Positions 1 through 8,508 of a stretch of DNA of 64,000 bases are shown one piece after another. How positions within the stretch are numbered: the stretch's first letter is position 1; each line of letters begins with the position of its first letter. The notes under the pieces are model-generated. The model had not been told where the DNA came from. It did not search any database and was given only the letters and a program-made list of their open reading frames with translations. The position numbers and the translations under genes are program-made. The DNA comes from Streptomyces sp. SID12488 (lineage in GTDB: Bacteria; Actinomycetota; Actinomycetes; Streptomycetales; Streptomycetaceae): assembly GCF_010548275.1 (NCBI RefSeq), contig NZ_JAAGLT010000009.1:186001-250000 (forward strand), in the 5' to 3' direction.

Positions 1-1124
1 CGGTGGACGGCCTGGCCTTCGTGATGAGCCGCACCTCGCTCCTCGACGGCGTTCTTCAGTTCTTCGTCCTCGCCGCCTTCGGCTGCCTGGTCGTCGACCG
101 CGACAGGGCCCGCGAACGGCTGGCGGCGGCGCTACCGCCGGACGCCGACGGCGCCGTACGGCCGGACGCCCACATCGCCGAGACGACCCGCTTCGGCGTG
201 CGCCCCTGGCGCTGGCTCGCGGGCCTGATGCTGGGCCTGGCCATCGGCACGAAGTGGAACGGCCTGTACATCCTGGCCGCGTTCTGCGTGATGGCGGTGC
301 TGTGGGACGTCGGCTCCCGCAAGGTCGCCGGCGCCCGTCACCCGTACGAGGCGGTCCTCAAGCGTGACCTGGGCTGGGCGTTCCTGGCCACGGTCCCGGT
401 CGCCGTCGTCACGTACATCCTTTCCTGGACGGCCTGGATCCTCTCGCCGTCGAACGGCAAGGGCGGCTACTACCGCGACTGGGCCGCGACCGAGGGCAAG
501 GGCAGCAGCTGGTCCTGGCTGTTCCCCGACTGGTGGCGCAGCCTCTGGCACTACGAGCACATGGTGTACGAGTTCCACGTGGGCCTGCACACCCCGCACA
601 ACTACCAGTCGAACCCGTGGAGTTGGCTGGTCCTGGGCCGCCCGGTCTCGTTCTTCTACGAGTCCCCCGAACCCGGCAAGGGCGGCTGCCCCACCAACTC
701 GGGCGAGCAGTGCGCCCGCGAGGTCCTGGCCCTCGGCACGCCCCTCCTGTGGTGGGCGGCCTGCTTCGCGGTGCTGTACGTCCTGTACCGGTGGCTGTTC
801 CGGCGCGACTGGCGGGCGGGCGCCATCGCCTGCGGGATCGCGGCGGGCTACGCCCCCTGGTTCATGTACCAGGAGCGCACGATCTTCTACTTCTACGCGA
901 TCGTCTTCCTGCCCTTCCTCTGCCTTGCCCTGGCGATGATGATCGGCGCGATCGTCGGCCCACCGGGGTCGAGCGAACGCCGCCGGGTCGCGGGGGCGGC
1001 GGGCGCGGGCGTGCTGGTGCTGCTGATCGCCTGGAACTTCGTCTACTTCTGGCCGCTGTACACGGGGACGGCGATTCCCATCGACTCCTGGCGTTCACGT
1101 ATGTGGCTGGATACCTGGGTCTAG
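1..1124 (+). CDS. pmt: Protein O-mannosyltransferase (Pmt), C-terminal part, cut by window start
   Basis: C-terminal 373 or so residues of a polytopic membrane glycosyltransferase of the dolichyl-phosphate-mannose protein mannosyltransferase family, which in actinobacteria moves mannose from polyprenyl-phosphate-mannose to secreted proteins. The visible part begins with the conserved DGLAFVMSRTSLLDG stretch, then a long hydrophilic loop with RPWRWLAG, GTKWNGLY and WSWLVLGRPVSFFYE, then hydrophobic helices including a WFMYQERTIFYFYAI segment near the end. All are typical of the family. The N-terminal catalytic Asp-Glu loop lies outside the window. The reading frame enters at base 3. The next gene (a PBP) follows in the same direction after about 100 bases. 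The order pmt-PBP-PBP-ssgE matches my memory of S. coelicolor SCO3154-3158. Confidence 0.9.
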   Translation, partial: VDGLAFVMSRTSLLDGVLQFFVLAAFGCLVVDRDRARERLAAALPPDADGAVRPDAHIAETTRFGVRPWRWLAGLMLGLAIGTKWNGLYILAAFCVMAVLWDVGSRKVAGARHPYEAVLKRDLGWAFLATVPVAVVTYILSWTAWILSPSNGKGGYYRDWAATEGKGSSWSWLFPDWWRSLWHYEHMVYEFHVGLHTPHNYQSNPWSWLVLGRPVSFFYESPEPGKGGCPTNSGEQCAREVLALGTPLLWWAACFAVLYVLYRWLFRRDWRAGAIACGIAAGYAPWFMYQERTIFYFYAIVFLPFLCLALAMMIGAIVGPPGSSERRRVAGAAGAGVLVLLIAWNFVYFWPLYTGTAIPIDSWRSRMWLDTWV

Positions 1125-1222
1125 TCACTCTTCGGACAAGAGTTGGGACAAGACAAGAAACATCCTCCACAGCGGTCCCTCAGGCCACTTACAGTGCATG
1201 GGCCAACGGGGAGGGAACACCC

Positions 1223-2854
1223 ATGCGTAAGGGAGCGAAGGCCGCCATCGTCGGGACCGTGTTCACGGTGATGGTCGGCGGGGCCGGGTACGGCGCGTTC
1301 AACATCGTGTCCGCGCTCAGCGAGGACAGCGGCACGGAGAGCGTGAAGACCGGGCCGCCGTCGAAGGACGAGATCGCGGAGGCCAGCGAGAAGTTCTTCG
1401 CGGCCTGGGAGAAGGGGCAGGCGCAGGCCGCCGCCGACCTCACCGACAACGCCGCACCGGCCGCCACACTGATCAGCGACTACAAGGCGACCGCGCACAT
1501 CACCGGGGTGAAGATCACCCCCGGGACGGCCACCGGCGCCACCGTGCCCTTCTCGGTGAAGGCCACGGTGTCCTTCCAGGGCAAGAGCAAGCCGCTCGCC
1601 TACACGAGCAGCCTGACGATCGTCCGGGGTACGACGACCGGGCGGGCGCTGGTCGGCTGGAAGCCGTCGGTCCTGCATCCCGGTCTCAAGGCCGTCGGGG
1701 ACACCCTGGTCACCGGGGAAGCGGGCAGCGCGCCGATCGAGGCGGTGGACCGGGACGGCGAGGTCCTGACGAAGGAGAAGTACCCGTCCCTCGGGCCGAT
1801 CCTGGACACCCTGCGGGCGCGCTACGGCGACAAGGCGGGCGGTACACCGGGCATCGAGCTGATGGTGCGGCACGCCGACACCAACATCGCCGACACCTCG
1901 CTGCTGACGCTCGCCGAGGGCACGCCGGGCAAGCTGAAGACAACGCTTAGCGCGAGCGCGCAGGCCGCCGCCGAGAAGGCGGTGCTGAAGTTCTCCGAGT
2001 CGTCCGTGGTCGCCGTGAAGCCGAGCACCGGTGAGGTGCTGGCGGTCGCCAACCACCGCGGGGACCAGTTCAACGCGGCCTTCGAGGGCACGCTGGCGCC
2101 GGGCTCCACGTGGAAGATCGTCACGGCGGCGATGCTGATCGACAACGGCGTGACGACGATGAACGGCCCGGCGCCCTGCACGCAGACCGCGATCTGGAAG
2201 AGCCAGACCTTCAGCAACCTCAAGGGCATGACACCGAACGAGAACGCCACCCTCGCCAACGACTTCCTGCGCTCCTGCAACACCGGTTTCATCAAGCTGA
2301 TCGACGGCACCGAGGCGAACCCGCTCACGGACGAGTCGCTGACGACCGAGGCCCAGGAGCGGTTCGGGCTCGGGCAGGACAACTGGAAGACCGGGATCAC
2401 CTCGTTCGACGGCAGCGTCCCCGCCTCCCCCGGCCCGGACCGCGCGGCCAACGCGATCGGCCAGGGCCAGGTCCAGATGAGCCCGCTGAACATGGCGTCG
2501 GTGACGGCGACGGCGATCACGGGTGAGTTCCGGCAGCCGTACCTCGTGTCGCCGAAGCTGGACAACCGTGAGCTGGCGAAGGCGAAGGGCCTCCCGTCGA
2601 GCACGTCCGCGCAGCTCAAGGAGATGATGCGGATGACGGCGACACAGGGCACCGCGACGCAGGCCATGGCCGGGCTGAGCGGCGACATCGGGGCGAAGAC
2701 GGGGTCCGCCGAGGTGGACGGCCAGACCAAGTCCAACAGCTGGTTCACCGGATTCCGGGGCGACATCGCGGCGGCGGCCATGACCCAGGAGGGCGGCCAC
2801 GGCGGCGACGCGGCCGGGCCGATTGTCGCAGCCGTGCTACGGACAGGTGGCTGA
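1223..2854 (+). CDS. Class B-like penicillin-binding protein with MecA_N (NTF2-like) domain
   Basis: 543-residue D,D-transpeptidase acting outside the membrane on peptidoglycan cross-links. An N-terminal membrane anchor (about residues 8-30) is followed by an NTF2-like MecA_N domain (about 45-155), a dimerisation-type linker and the transpeptidase domain. The three active-site motifs are present: S295-T-W-K298 (SxxK), S351-C-N353 (SxN) and K492-T-G494. The start is ATG 1223 with a GGGGAGGGA-type ribosome site about 8 bases upstream. The frame stays open a long way upstream over the end of pmt, but that extension is a shadow. The next gene is a paralogue with the same architecture, so this is a tandem duplication. 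No lipobox is seen. Confidence 0.92.
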   Translation: MRKGAKAAIVGTVFTVMVGGAGYGAFNIVSALSEDSGTESVKTGPPSKDEIAEASEKFFAAWEKGQAQAAADLTDNAAPAATLISDYKATAHITGVKITPGTATGATVPFSVKATVSFQGKSKPLAYTSSLTIVRGTTTGRALVGWKPSVLHPGLKAVGDTLVTGEAGSAPIEAVDRDGEVLTKEKYPSLGPILDTLRARYGDKAGGTPGIELMVRHADTNIADTSLLTLAEGTPGKLKTTLSASAQAAAEKAVLKFSESSVVAVKPSTGEVLAVANHRGDQFNAAFEGTLAPGSTWKIVTAAMLIDNGVTTMNGPAPCTQTAIWKSQTFSNLKGMTPNENATLANDFLRSCNTGFIKLIDGTEANPLTDESLTTEAQERFGLGQDNWKTGITSFDGSVPASPGPDRAANAIGQGQVQMSPLNMASVTATAITGEFRQPYLVSPKLDNRELAKAKGLPSSTSAQLKEMMRMTATQGTATQAMAGLSGDIGAKTGSAEVDGQTKSNSWFTGFRGDIAAAAMTQEGGHGGDAAGPIVAAVLRTGG

Positions 2855-2950
2855 ACTCACCCGCACAGTACGGGACTCTAGGGTGGTCGTTGTCGTTGAG
2901 GTGCACGAGGGCAACGGGGACCCTGAGGATTTCGCGGAGGTTCGAGAGCT

Positions 2951-4639
2951 GTGGGCAAGAGAAGGCGCGTCGCCGAGCGACAGAGTGCACCCAAGGCCAG
3001 GCCCGCCGTGATCGGCGGGATGATCGCCGTGGTCGTCGTCGGCGCCGGTTTCGGCGTGTACGGGCTGTACGGCGGCGGAGCGGCGGCCGAGGACGGCTCC
3101 TCGACGGCGACTTCGGCCGACCGGAAGCCGTCGGTGCCGTCGGGTCCCGTGTCGGCGACCCAGGTCAAGGCGGTCGCCACGCAGTTCCTGACGGCCTGGC
3201 AGACGGGCAAGGCAGCTCAGGCGGCAGCCGCGACGACGGACACGACCACGGCGGCCACCACCCTTCTCACCGGCTACACCAAGGACGCCCACATCACCGG
3301 CGTGACGATCACACCGGGTACGGCGACGGGCGCCAAGGTCCCCTTCACGGTCAAGGGCACGGTGACGTACGGCGGCACGAGCAAGCCGCTGACGTACGAG
3401 AGCGCCCTGACCGTGGTCCGTCGTACGTCCGACGGGAAGCCGCTGGTCGACTGGCACGCGTCGGTCGTCCACCCCGACCTGGCCGAGGGCGACAAGCTCC
3501 TCACCGGGGAGTCCGGCACCCCGCCGATCAAGGCCGTCGACCGGGACGGCGGTGAGCTGACGCTCACCAAGTACCCGTCGCTGGGCACGGTTCTGGACAG
3601 CCTCAGGGAGAAGTACGGCAAGAAGGCCGGCGGCAAGGCGGGCATCGAGCTCCGGGTCGTGCGCGGCAAGGCGTCCAAGGCGGCGAAGTCGGCCGACAAG
3701 ACCCTGCTGGAGCTGAGCAAGGGCACGCCGGGCACCGTGAAGACGACGCTGAGCCCGAGTCTGCAGGCGGCGGCGGAGGCACAGGTCGCGAAGAAGCCGA
3801 AGGCGTCGGTGGTGCTCATGCGCCCGTCGACGGGCGAGATCCTGGCGGTGGCGAACCAGTCGCACGGCTTCAACACCGCGTTCCAGGGCTCGTTGGCGCC
3901 GGGTTCGACGCTGAAGGTCATCACGTCGTCGCTGCTCATCGAGAAGGGGCTGGCGTCGCCCGACAAGGCGCACCCGTGCCCGAAGTACTCGACGTACGGC
4001 GGCTGGAAGTTCCAGAACGACGACGAGTTCGAGATCAAGGGCGGCACGTTCAAGGCGAGCTTCGCGCGGTCCTGCAACACCGCTTTCATCAGCCAGGCGA
4101 AGGAACTCGACAACGACAGCCTGACCAAGCAGGCGCAGCAGGTGTTCGGCCTCGGCATGAACAACTGGGCGGTCGGCGTCTCGACCTTCGACGGCTCGGT
4201 GCCGGTGCAGTCGCAGGCGCAGATGGCGGCGTCGCTGATCGGGCAGGGCGGGGTGCGGATGAACCCGCTGAACATGGCGTCGGTGGCGGCGACGGTGGAG
4301 TCCGGGGTGTTCCGGCAGCCGTATCTGGTCTCGGCGGACGTGGACGGCCGCACGCTGGCCACCGCGTCCCGGACGATGTCGTCGAAGACGCTCTCCCAGC
4401 TTCGGGAACTGCTGCAGTACACGGCGGCGTACGGCACGGCGGCGGAGGCGATGGCCGGGCTGGGCCCGGACTACGGGGCGAAGACGGGCTCGGCCGAGGT
4501 CGACGGCCAGGACAAGCCGAACGGCTGGTTCACGGCATACCGCGGAGACCTGGCAGGCGCGGGCGTGGTGGTGTCCGGCGGCCACGGAGGAAGCACGGCT
4601 GGACCGATTGTCGCGGCACTGCTGAAGGCGGGTTCCTGA
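2951..4639 (+). CDS. Second MecA_N-type penicillin-binding protein (paralogue)
   Basis: 562-residue transpeptidase paralogous to the gene just upstream: signal anchor (about 17-40), MecA_N/NTF2-like domain, then the penicillin-binding domain with S319-T-L-K322, an SCN motif and KTGSAE near the C-terminus. The start is GTG 2951 (MGKRRRVAERQ) behind a GGAGG-like site. The positively charged N-terminus before the hydrophobic stretch fits a type II membrane anchor. It lies 96 bases after its paralogue, so co-transcription is likely. The two share many identical segments, including HITGV.ITPGTATGA in MecA_N. It acts in cell-wall assembly; beta-lactam resistance would be an inference from the MecA_N architecture only. 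Confidence 0.92.
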   Translation: MGKRRRVAERQSAPKARPAVIGGMIAVVVVGAGFGVYGLYGGGAAAEDGSSTATSADRKPSVPSGPVSATQVKAVATQFLTAWQTGKAAQAAAATTDTTTAATTLLTGYTKDAHITGVTITPGTATGAKVPFTVKGTVTYGGTSKPLTYESALTVVRRTSDGKPLVDWHASVVHPDLAEGDKLLTGESGTPPIKAVDRDGGELTLTKYPSLGTVLDSLREKYGKKAGGKAGIELRVVRGKASKAAKSADKTLLELSKGTPGTVKTTLSPSLQAAAEAQVAKKPKASVVLMRPSTGEILAVANQSHGFNTAFQGSLAPGSTLKVITSSLLIEKGLASPDKAHPCPKYSTYGGWKFQNDDEFEIKGGTFKASFARSCNTAFISQAKELDNDSLTKQAQQVFGLGMNNWAVGVSTFDGSVPVQSQAQMAASLIGQGGVRMNPLNMASVAATVESGVFRQPYLVSADVDGRTLATASRTMSSKTLSQLRELLQYTAAYGTAAEAMAGLGPDYGAKTGSAEVDGQDKPNGWFTAYRGDLAGAGVVVSGGHGGSTAGPIVAALLKAGS

Positions 4640-4747
4640 TCAACCCGGCCGGGCACCATCCAGCCCGTCCGGCGTTTGAGGACGAGGCCCCTTCAGGGCC
4701 GAAAGGTGGGTCTGGGGGCGCAGCCCCCAGGGACGGGGCGCCCTACG
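4640..4747. repeat. Streptomyces interspersed intergenic repeat with terminator hairpin
   Basis: Between the convergent PBP and ssgE-like genes is a stretch with CCGTCCGGCGTTTGAGGAC and then a CTGGGGGC (4712-4719) / GCCCCCAG (4723-4730) hairpin. I recognise this wording as a sequence found in many copies between genes of Streptomyces genomes (memory, not a search). The hairpin could terminate both genes. Confidence 0.6.
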
Positions 4748-5095
4748 TCAGCTGGGCACCCGCGCCCCCGCCGAATACGTACGCCGCAAAAACCTCGTCA
4801 GCGTCTTCGTCTCGAACTGCACCACCGACACACCCCCCGCCGAGTGGAACTCGACCACCGCCTGCACCCGCCCGCACGGCCACACCCGCACCTCCCCCGA
4901 CCCCACCGGCGCCCGCAGCCCGTCCTCCAGGAGGGACCGCGAGAACGTCCACTCGTGCGGGCCGGGCAGGCCGATGCGGACCGCGCGCGGATCCCGGTCC
5001 GGGTCGTAGCGCAGGACCACGGGGACCGCGCCACGGTCGTCGTCCTGCGTGTCCGTGACGATATGGGCTCGCGCGTACTGCTCGACTACGGACAT
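4748..5095 (-). CDS. ssgE: SsgA-like sporulation/cell-division regulator (SsgE-like)
   Basis: 115-residue SsgA-like protein (SALP), a family found only in morphologically complex actinomycetes that helps place septa and control spore maturation. Family features seen include the VPVVLRYDPDRDPRAV strand, the hydrophobic EWTFSRSLL segment with GLRAPVGSGEVRVWP after it, and the FETKTLTRFLRRT C-terminal helix. The length suits the smaller SALPs. The call as ssgE rests on synteny with the upstream PBP pair (SCO3156-3158 order, from memory), so the family is certain and the exact paralogue probable. It is transcribed toward the PBPs and divergently from the cobalt/nickel transporter operon. Confidence 0.85.
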   Translation of the reverse strand: MSVVEQYARAHIVTDTQDDDRGAVPVVLRYDPDRDPRAVRIGLPGPHEWTFSRSLLEDGLRAPVGSGEVRVWPCGRVQAVVEFHSAGGVSVVQFETKTLTRFLRRTYSAGARVPS

Positions 5096-5164
5096 CCGAC
5101 GGCCCCTTACGCTGCGTAACCTGTGCAGAAGCTATGAATCCGCTTCCGCTTCCTCTCCAATGTC

Positions 5165-5184
5165 GCATATTTTCCCAAATATGC
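5165..5184. promoter_or_regulatory. Perfect 8-bp inverted repeat upstream of the metal transporter
   Basis: Arms GCATATTT (5165-5172) and AAATATGC (5177-5184) with a 4-base centre. It lies 60-80 bases before the cbiM start and just upstream of the Nur-like box, in an AT-richer stretch, so it could be a second operator or part of the promoter. The regulator is unknown. Confidence 0.5.
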
Positions 5185-5207
5185 AGCAAACCGCTTTCCC
5201 ATCGCTC

Positions 5208-5224
5208 TTGCAAGACGTTCGCAA
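5208..5224. promoter_or_regulatory. Candidate Nur (nickel uptake regulator) box
   Basis: TTGCAA (5208-5213), five bases, TCGCAA (5219-5224). This is the TTGCAA-N5-TTGCAA pattern known for the Fur-family nickel sensor Nur of Streptomyces, with one mismatch. It ends 20 bases before the transporter start, a place where a bound repressor would block expression. It suggests nickel repression of the ECF operon and that nickel is at least one substrate. Confidence 0.7.
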
Positions 5225-5244
5225 CAAGCCACTATCATCGAACG

Positions 5245-6309
5245 GTGCATGTGCCTGATGGATTCATCAACGCCCCCGTCTCCGTAGCGGCCGGAGTCGT
5301 CGCGGCCGGCGCCGTCGCCGTGAGCCTGCGCGGTGCCCGGCGCGAACTGGACGAACGGATCGCACCACTCGCCGGTCTGGTGGCCGCGTTCATCTTCGCC
5401 GTGCAGATGCTGAACTTCCCGGTCGCGGCCGGGACCAGCGGACATCTGCTCGGCGGCGCACTGGCCGCGATACTCGTGGGCCCCTACACAGGGGTCCTGT
5501 GCGTGTCCGTCGTCCTGCTCATGCAGGGCATCCTCTTCGCGGACGGCGGACTCACCGCGCTCGGCGTGAACATCACGGTCATGGCCGTCGTGACGACGGT
5601 CGTCGCCTACGCCGTCTTCCGCGGGCTGGTGAAGGTGCTGCCCAAGAAGCGCCGTTCCGTCACCGTCTCCGCCTTCGTCGCCGCCGCGCTCTCCGTACCG
5701 GCCGCCGCCCTCGCCTTCACGCTCGTCTACGCCGTCGGCGGCACGACGGACGTCCCGATCGGCCGGGTCCTCACCGCCATGGTCGGCGTCCACGTCCTGA
5801 TCGGGCTCGGCGAGGCCGCGATCACCGCGTTCACGGTCGGCGCCGTCATCGCCGTACGACCGGACCTCGTGTACGGCGCCCGCGGCCTGCGCCAGAAGCT
5901 TCGACTGCGGGTCGGCGACGAGCTGGTGGACGCGACCCCCGACCCCGAACCGGAACCCGCCCCCTCCCACCGCACGCGCAACGTCTGGCTCGCCGGCCTC
6001 GCAGCCTCCCTCGTCCTCGCCGGTGGCGTCAGCTTCTACGCCTCCGCCAGCCCCGACGGCCTGGAGAAGGTCGCCGCGGACAAGGGCATCGACGCCAAGG
6101 TCGAGGACCACGCCGCCGCCGACTCCCCGCTCGCCGACTACTCCGTCGAGGGAATCACCGACGGCCGGCTCTCCGGCGGTCTCGCCGGCGTGATCGGCGT
6201 CGGCGTCACGATCGTCGCCGGGACCGGCGTCTTCTGGGCGGTGCGCAGGCGCCGTACCGACGAGGACGTCGCAGCGGCCCCGGCCGCTACCCCGAGCGCG
6301 AGCGTCTGA
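5245..6309 (+). CDS. cbiM: ECF cobalt/nickel transporter substrate subunit, CbiM-CbiN (NikMN) fusion
   Basis: 354-residue membrane protein. The GTG at 5245 gives MHVPDGFINAP, matching the invariant N-terminus (MHIPDGF) of CbiM/NikM, whose N-terminal His coordinates the metal; longer upstream starts are unlikely. Five to seven hydrophobic segments fill residues 10-215. After a Pro/Glu-rich linker (DPEPEPAPSHR) there is a further helix, then the PDGLE motif (SPDGLEKVA) and a last helix, which is the CbiN/PDGLE module fused at the C-terminus. It is the first gene of an operon with CbiQ and CbiO. Cobalt and nickel cannot be told apart from the sequence; the Nur-like box favours nickel. Confidence 0.92.
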   Translation: MHVPDGFINAPVSVAAGVVAAGAVAVSLRGARRELDERIAPLAGLVAAFIFAVQMLNFPVAAGTSGHLLGGALAAILVGPYTGVLCVSVVLLMQGILFADGGLTALGVNITVMAVVTTVVAYAVFRGLVKVLPKKRRSVTVSAFVAAALSVPAAALAFTLVYAVGGTTDVPIGRVLTAMVGVHVLIGLGEAAITAFTVGAVIAVRPDLVYGARGLRQKLRLRVGDELVDATPDPEPEPAPSHRTRNVWLAGLAASLVLAGGVSFYASASPDGLEKVAADKGIDAKVEDHAAADSPLADYSVEGITDGRLSGGLAGVIGVGVTIVAGTGVFWAVRRRRTDEDVAAAPAATPSASV

Positions 6310-6310
6310 C

Positions 6311-7072
6311 ATGGGCGCCGGTCACGCCCACCGGCTCTACCGGCACGCGCACTCCCCCGTGCACGCGCTGCCGCCGCACACCAAGCTCGCCGCCGCTTTC
6401 GCCTTCGTGATCGTGGTCGTCTCCACGCCCCGGGAGGCGATGTGGGCCTTCGCCGTGTACGCCGTACTGCTGGCGGCCGTGGCCCGCGCCGCCCAGGTGC
6501 CCGCCGTGTTCCTGCTCAAGCGCCTGCTGATCGAGATCCCCTTCGTCGCGTTCGCCGTGCTCATGCCGTTCGTGGCACAGGGTGAGCGGGTGGACGTGCT
6601 GGGCATGTCGCTCAGCGTCAACGGCCTCTGGGGCGCCTGGAACGTGCTCGCCAAGGGCACCCTGGGCGTCGCCACCTCCGTACTCCTCGCCTCCACCATC
6701 GAACTGCGCGAACTCCTTCTCGGACTGCAACGCCTCAGGCTCCCGCCGCTGCTCGTGCAGATCGCCTCGTTCATGATCCGGTACGGCGACGTCATCGCCG
6801 ACGAGATGCGGCGGATGCGGATCGCCCGGGAGTCACGCGGGTTCGAGGCGAGCGGGGTCCGGCACTGGGGGGTGCTGGCGAAGTCCGCCGGCGCGCTGTT
6901 CATCAGGTCGTACGAACGGGGCGAGCGCGTACATCTGGCCATGGTGAGCCGGGGGTACACCGGTTCCATGCCCGTCATCGACGAGGTGACCGCGTCCCGG
7001 GCACAGTGGTCGTACGCCTTCGCCCTGCCCGTCGCCGCCCTCGCCGTCTGTCTGCTGGGATGGATCCTGTGA
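6311..7072 (+). CDS. cbiQ: ECF transporter transmembrane subunit CbiQ
   Basis: 253-residue scaffold (T) subunit of the energy-coupling-factor metal transporter. It starts one base after the cbiM stop. Hydrophobic helices occupy residues 22-60, 70-100 and 235-253. The cytoplasmic coupling helices carry the two A-R-x-type motifs expected of EcfT/CbiQ: RIARESRGF near residue 175 and a second in VHLAMVSRGYTG. It couples ATP hydrolysis by CbiO to metal movement through CbiMN. Confidence 0.93.
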   Translation: MGAGHAHRLYRHAHSPVHALPPHTKLAAAFAFVIVVVSTPREAMWAFAVYAVLLAAVARAAQVPAVFLLKRLLIEIPFVAFAVLMPFVAQGERVDVLGMSLSVNGLWGAWNVLAKGTLGVATSVLLASTIELRELLLGLQRLRLPPLLVQIASFMIRYGDVIADEMRRMRIARESRGFEASGVRHWGVLAKSAGALFIRSYERGERVHLAMVSRGYTGSMPVIDEVTASRAQWSYAFALPVAALAVCLLGWIL

Positions 7073-7848
7073 CAACCTCACCCTCACTCCCGCCATCCCC
7101 CTCACTTGAAGTGGCCGGGCTGGCCTACGCCTACCCCGACGGCCACCAGGCGCTCTTCGGCGTCGACTTCTCCGTCGGGCGCGGTGAGCGGGTCGCGCTG
7201 CTCGGGCCCAACGGGGCCGGCAAGACGACGCTCGTGCTGCATCTCAACGGCATCCTCACCGGCGGGGCGGGGACGGTCAGCGTGGCCGGGATGCCTGTCG
7301 GCAAGCGGCACATGGCCGAAATCCGACGCAAGGTCGGGATCGTCTTCCAGGACCCCGACGACCAGCTCTTCATGCCGACCGTCCGCGAGGACGTCGCGTT
7401 CGGGCCCGCCGCCGCGGGGATGAAGGGCGAGGAGCTGGAGCAGCGTGTCCGTACCGCCCTCGACCTGGTCGGCATGGCGGACTTCGCCGGCCGGCCGCCG
7501 CACCATCTCTCCTTCGGGCAGCGGCGCCGGGTGGCGGTGGCGACAGTGCTCGCCATGGAGCCCGAGATCCTCGTCCTCGACGAGCCGTCCTCCAACCTCG
7601 ACCCCGCCTCGCGCCGCGAACTGGCCGACATCCTGCGGTCGTTGGACGTCACCGTCCTCATGGTCACGCACGACCTGCCGTACGCCCTGGAGCTGTGCCC
7701 GCGTGCGCTGATCCTCAGCGAGGGCGTGATCGCCGCCGACGGACGCACCGGCGACCTCCTGGCCGACGACGAGCTGATGCGCGCCCACCGCCTGGAACTG
7801 CCCTATGGGTTCGACCCGCGCTCGGTCACCACCACCCGCACCACATGA
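7069..7848 (+). CDS. cbiO: ECF transporter ATPase CbiO
   Basis: 259-residue ABC ATPase. The start is GTG 7069, overlapping the cbiQ stop by three bases (translational coupling); longer frames upstream run through cbiQ and are shadows. Walker A GPNGAGKT at residues 46-53, Q-loop in VFQDPDDQLF, signature LSFGQRRR, Walker B VLDEPSSNLDP and the H-loop THDLPYAL are all intact, so it should be an active ATPase. It completes the three-gene cbiMN-cbiQ-cbiO operon. Confidence 0.95.
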   Translation: MTTSPSLPPSPSLEVAGLAYAYPDGHQALFGVDFSVGRGERVALLGPNGAGKTTLVLHLNGILTGGAGTVSVAGMPVGKRHMAEIRRKVGIVFQDPDDQLFMPTVREDVAFGPAAAGMKGEELEQRVRTALDLVGMADFAGRPPHHLSFGQRRRVAVATVLAMEPEILVLDEPSSNLDPASRRELADILRSLDVTVLMVTHDLPYALELCPRALILSEGVIAADGRTGDLLADDELMRAHRLELPYGFDPRSVTTTRTT

Positions 7849-7873
7849 CGATGGGCATGTGGACAATGGGCGC

Positions 7874-8362
7874 GTGATCGAACAAGCGGACGCGCACGAC
7901 GACACACCCGATCCCGGATCGCCGCGCCTCGACGACCAGTTGTGCTTCGCGCTGTACGCGGCCCAGCGCGCGGTGACCGCCGCCTACCGTCCGCTCCTGG
8001 AGGAGCTGGGGCTCACCTACCCGCAGTACCTCGTGCTGCTGGTCCTGTGGGAGCGCGGCGAGATGACCGTGAAGGAGCTGGGCACCGCCCTGTGCCTCGA
8101 CTACGGCACGGTGTCGCCGCTGCTCAAGCGGCTGGAGGCGGCGGGACTCGTCCGCCGGGAGCGGTCGGTGCTGGACGAGCGGTCGGTGTCCGTCGGTGTC
8201 ACCGGGCGGGGCGCTGAACTCCGGGAGCGCGCGGCGCTCGTACCGGGCGCGCTGCTCGCGGCGACGGAGCTGAGCGGGGGCGAGGTCGCCCGGCTGCGGG
8301 GCGACCTGCGGGAGCTGGCGGAGCGGGCACAGGGGGCGGCCGACCGGGCGCGTTCGACCTGA
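7874..8362 (+). CDS. ohrR: OhrR, MarR-family organic hydroperoxide sensor
   Basis: 162-residue winged-helix regulator. The N-terminal LDDQLCFALYAAQRA segment carries the lone reactive cysteine (C24 from the GTG at 7874) in the context typical of OhrR, where oxidation by organic peroxides releases DNA. The MarR winged helix follows (LTYPQYLVLL, TVSPLLKRLEAAGLV, wing DERSVSV). The start is not certain: an in-frame GTG lies at 7859. Its target gene ohr follows in the same direction with a 146-base gap, unlike the divergent arrangement I remember for S. coelicolor ohrA-ohrR. Confidence 0.9.
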   Translation: MIEQADAHDDTPDPGSPRLDDQLCFALYAAQRAVTAAYRPLLEELGLTYPQYLVLLVLWERGEMTVKELGTALCLDYGTVSPLLKRLEAAGLVRRERSVLDERSVSVGVTGRGAELRERAALVPGALLAATELSGGEVARLRGDLRELAERAQGAADRARST

Positions 8363-8444
8363 GCCGGTCACTGACCTGAGGTTACCCACGGTTGCTACCC
8401 CCGGGTAAGAGATACATCCCTACCAGCCGGTACCTTGTGCACGA

Positions 8445-8472
8445 TGTAGTTGCGGTATTCGCAGTATCTACA
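8445..8472. promoter_or_regulatory. Candidate OhrR operator upstream of ohr
   Basis: Nested inverted repeat in the ohrR-ohr gap: outer arms TGTAG (8445-8449) / CTACA (8468-8472) and inner arms TGCG (8451-8454) / CGCA (8460-8463). It lies about 40 bases upstream of the ohr start, where a repressor site is expected. That OhrR binds it is inference. Confidence 0.45.
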
Positions 8473-8508
8473 CATGCTCCTGTTGTCCGCTTTGGTGGAG
8501 GTTCTGCC

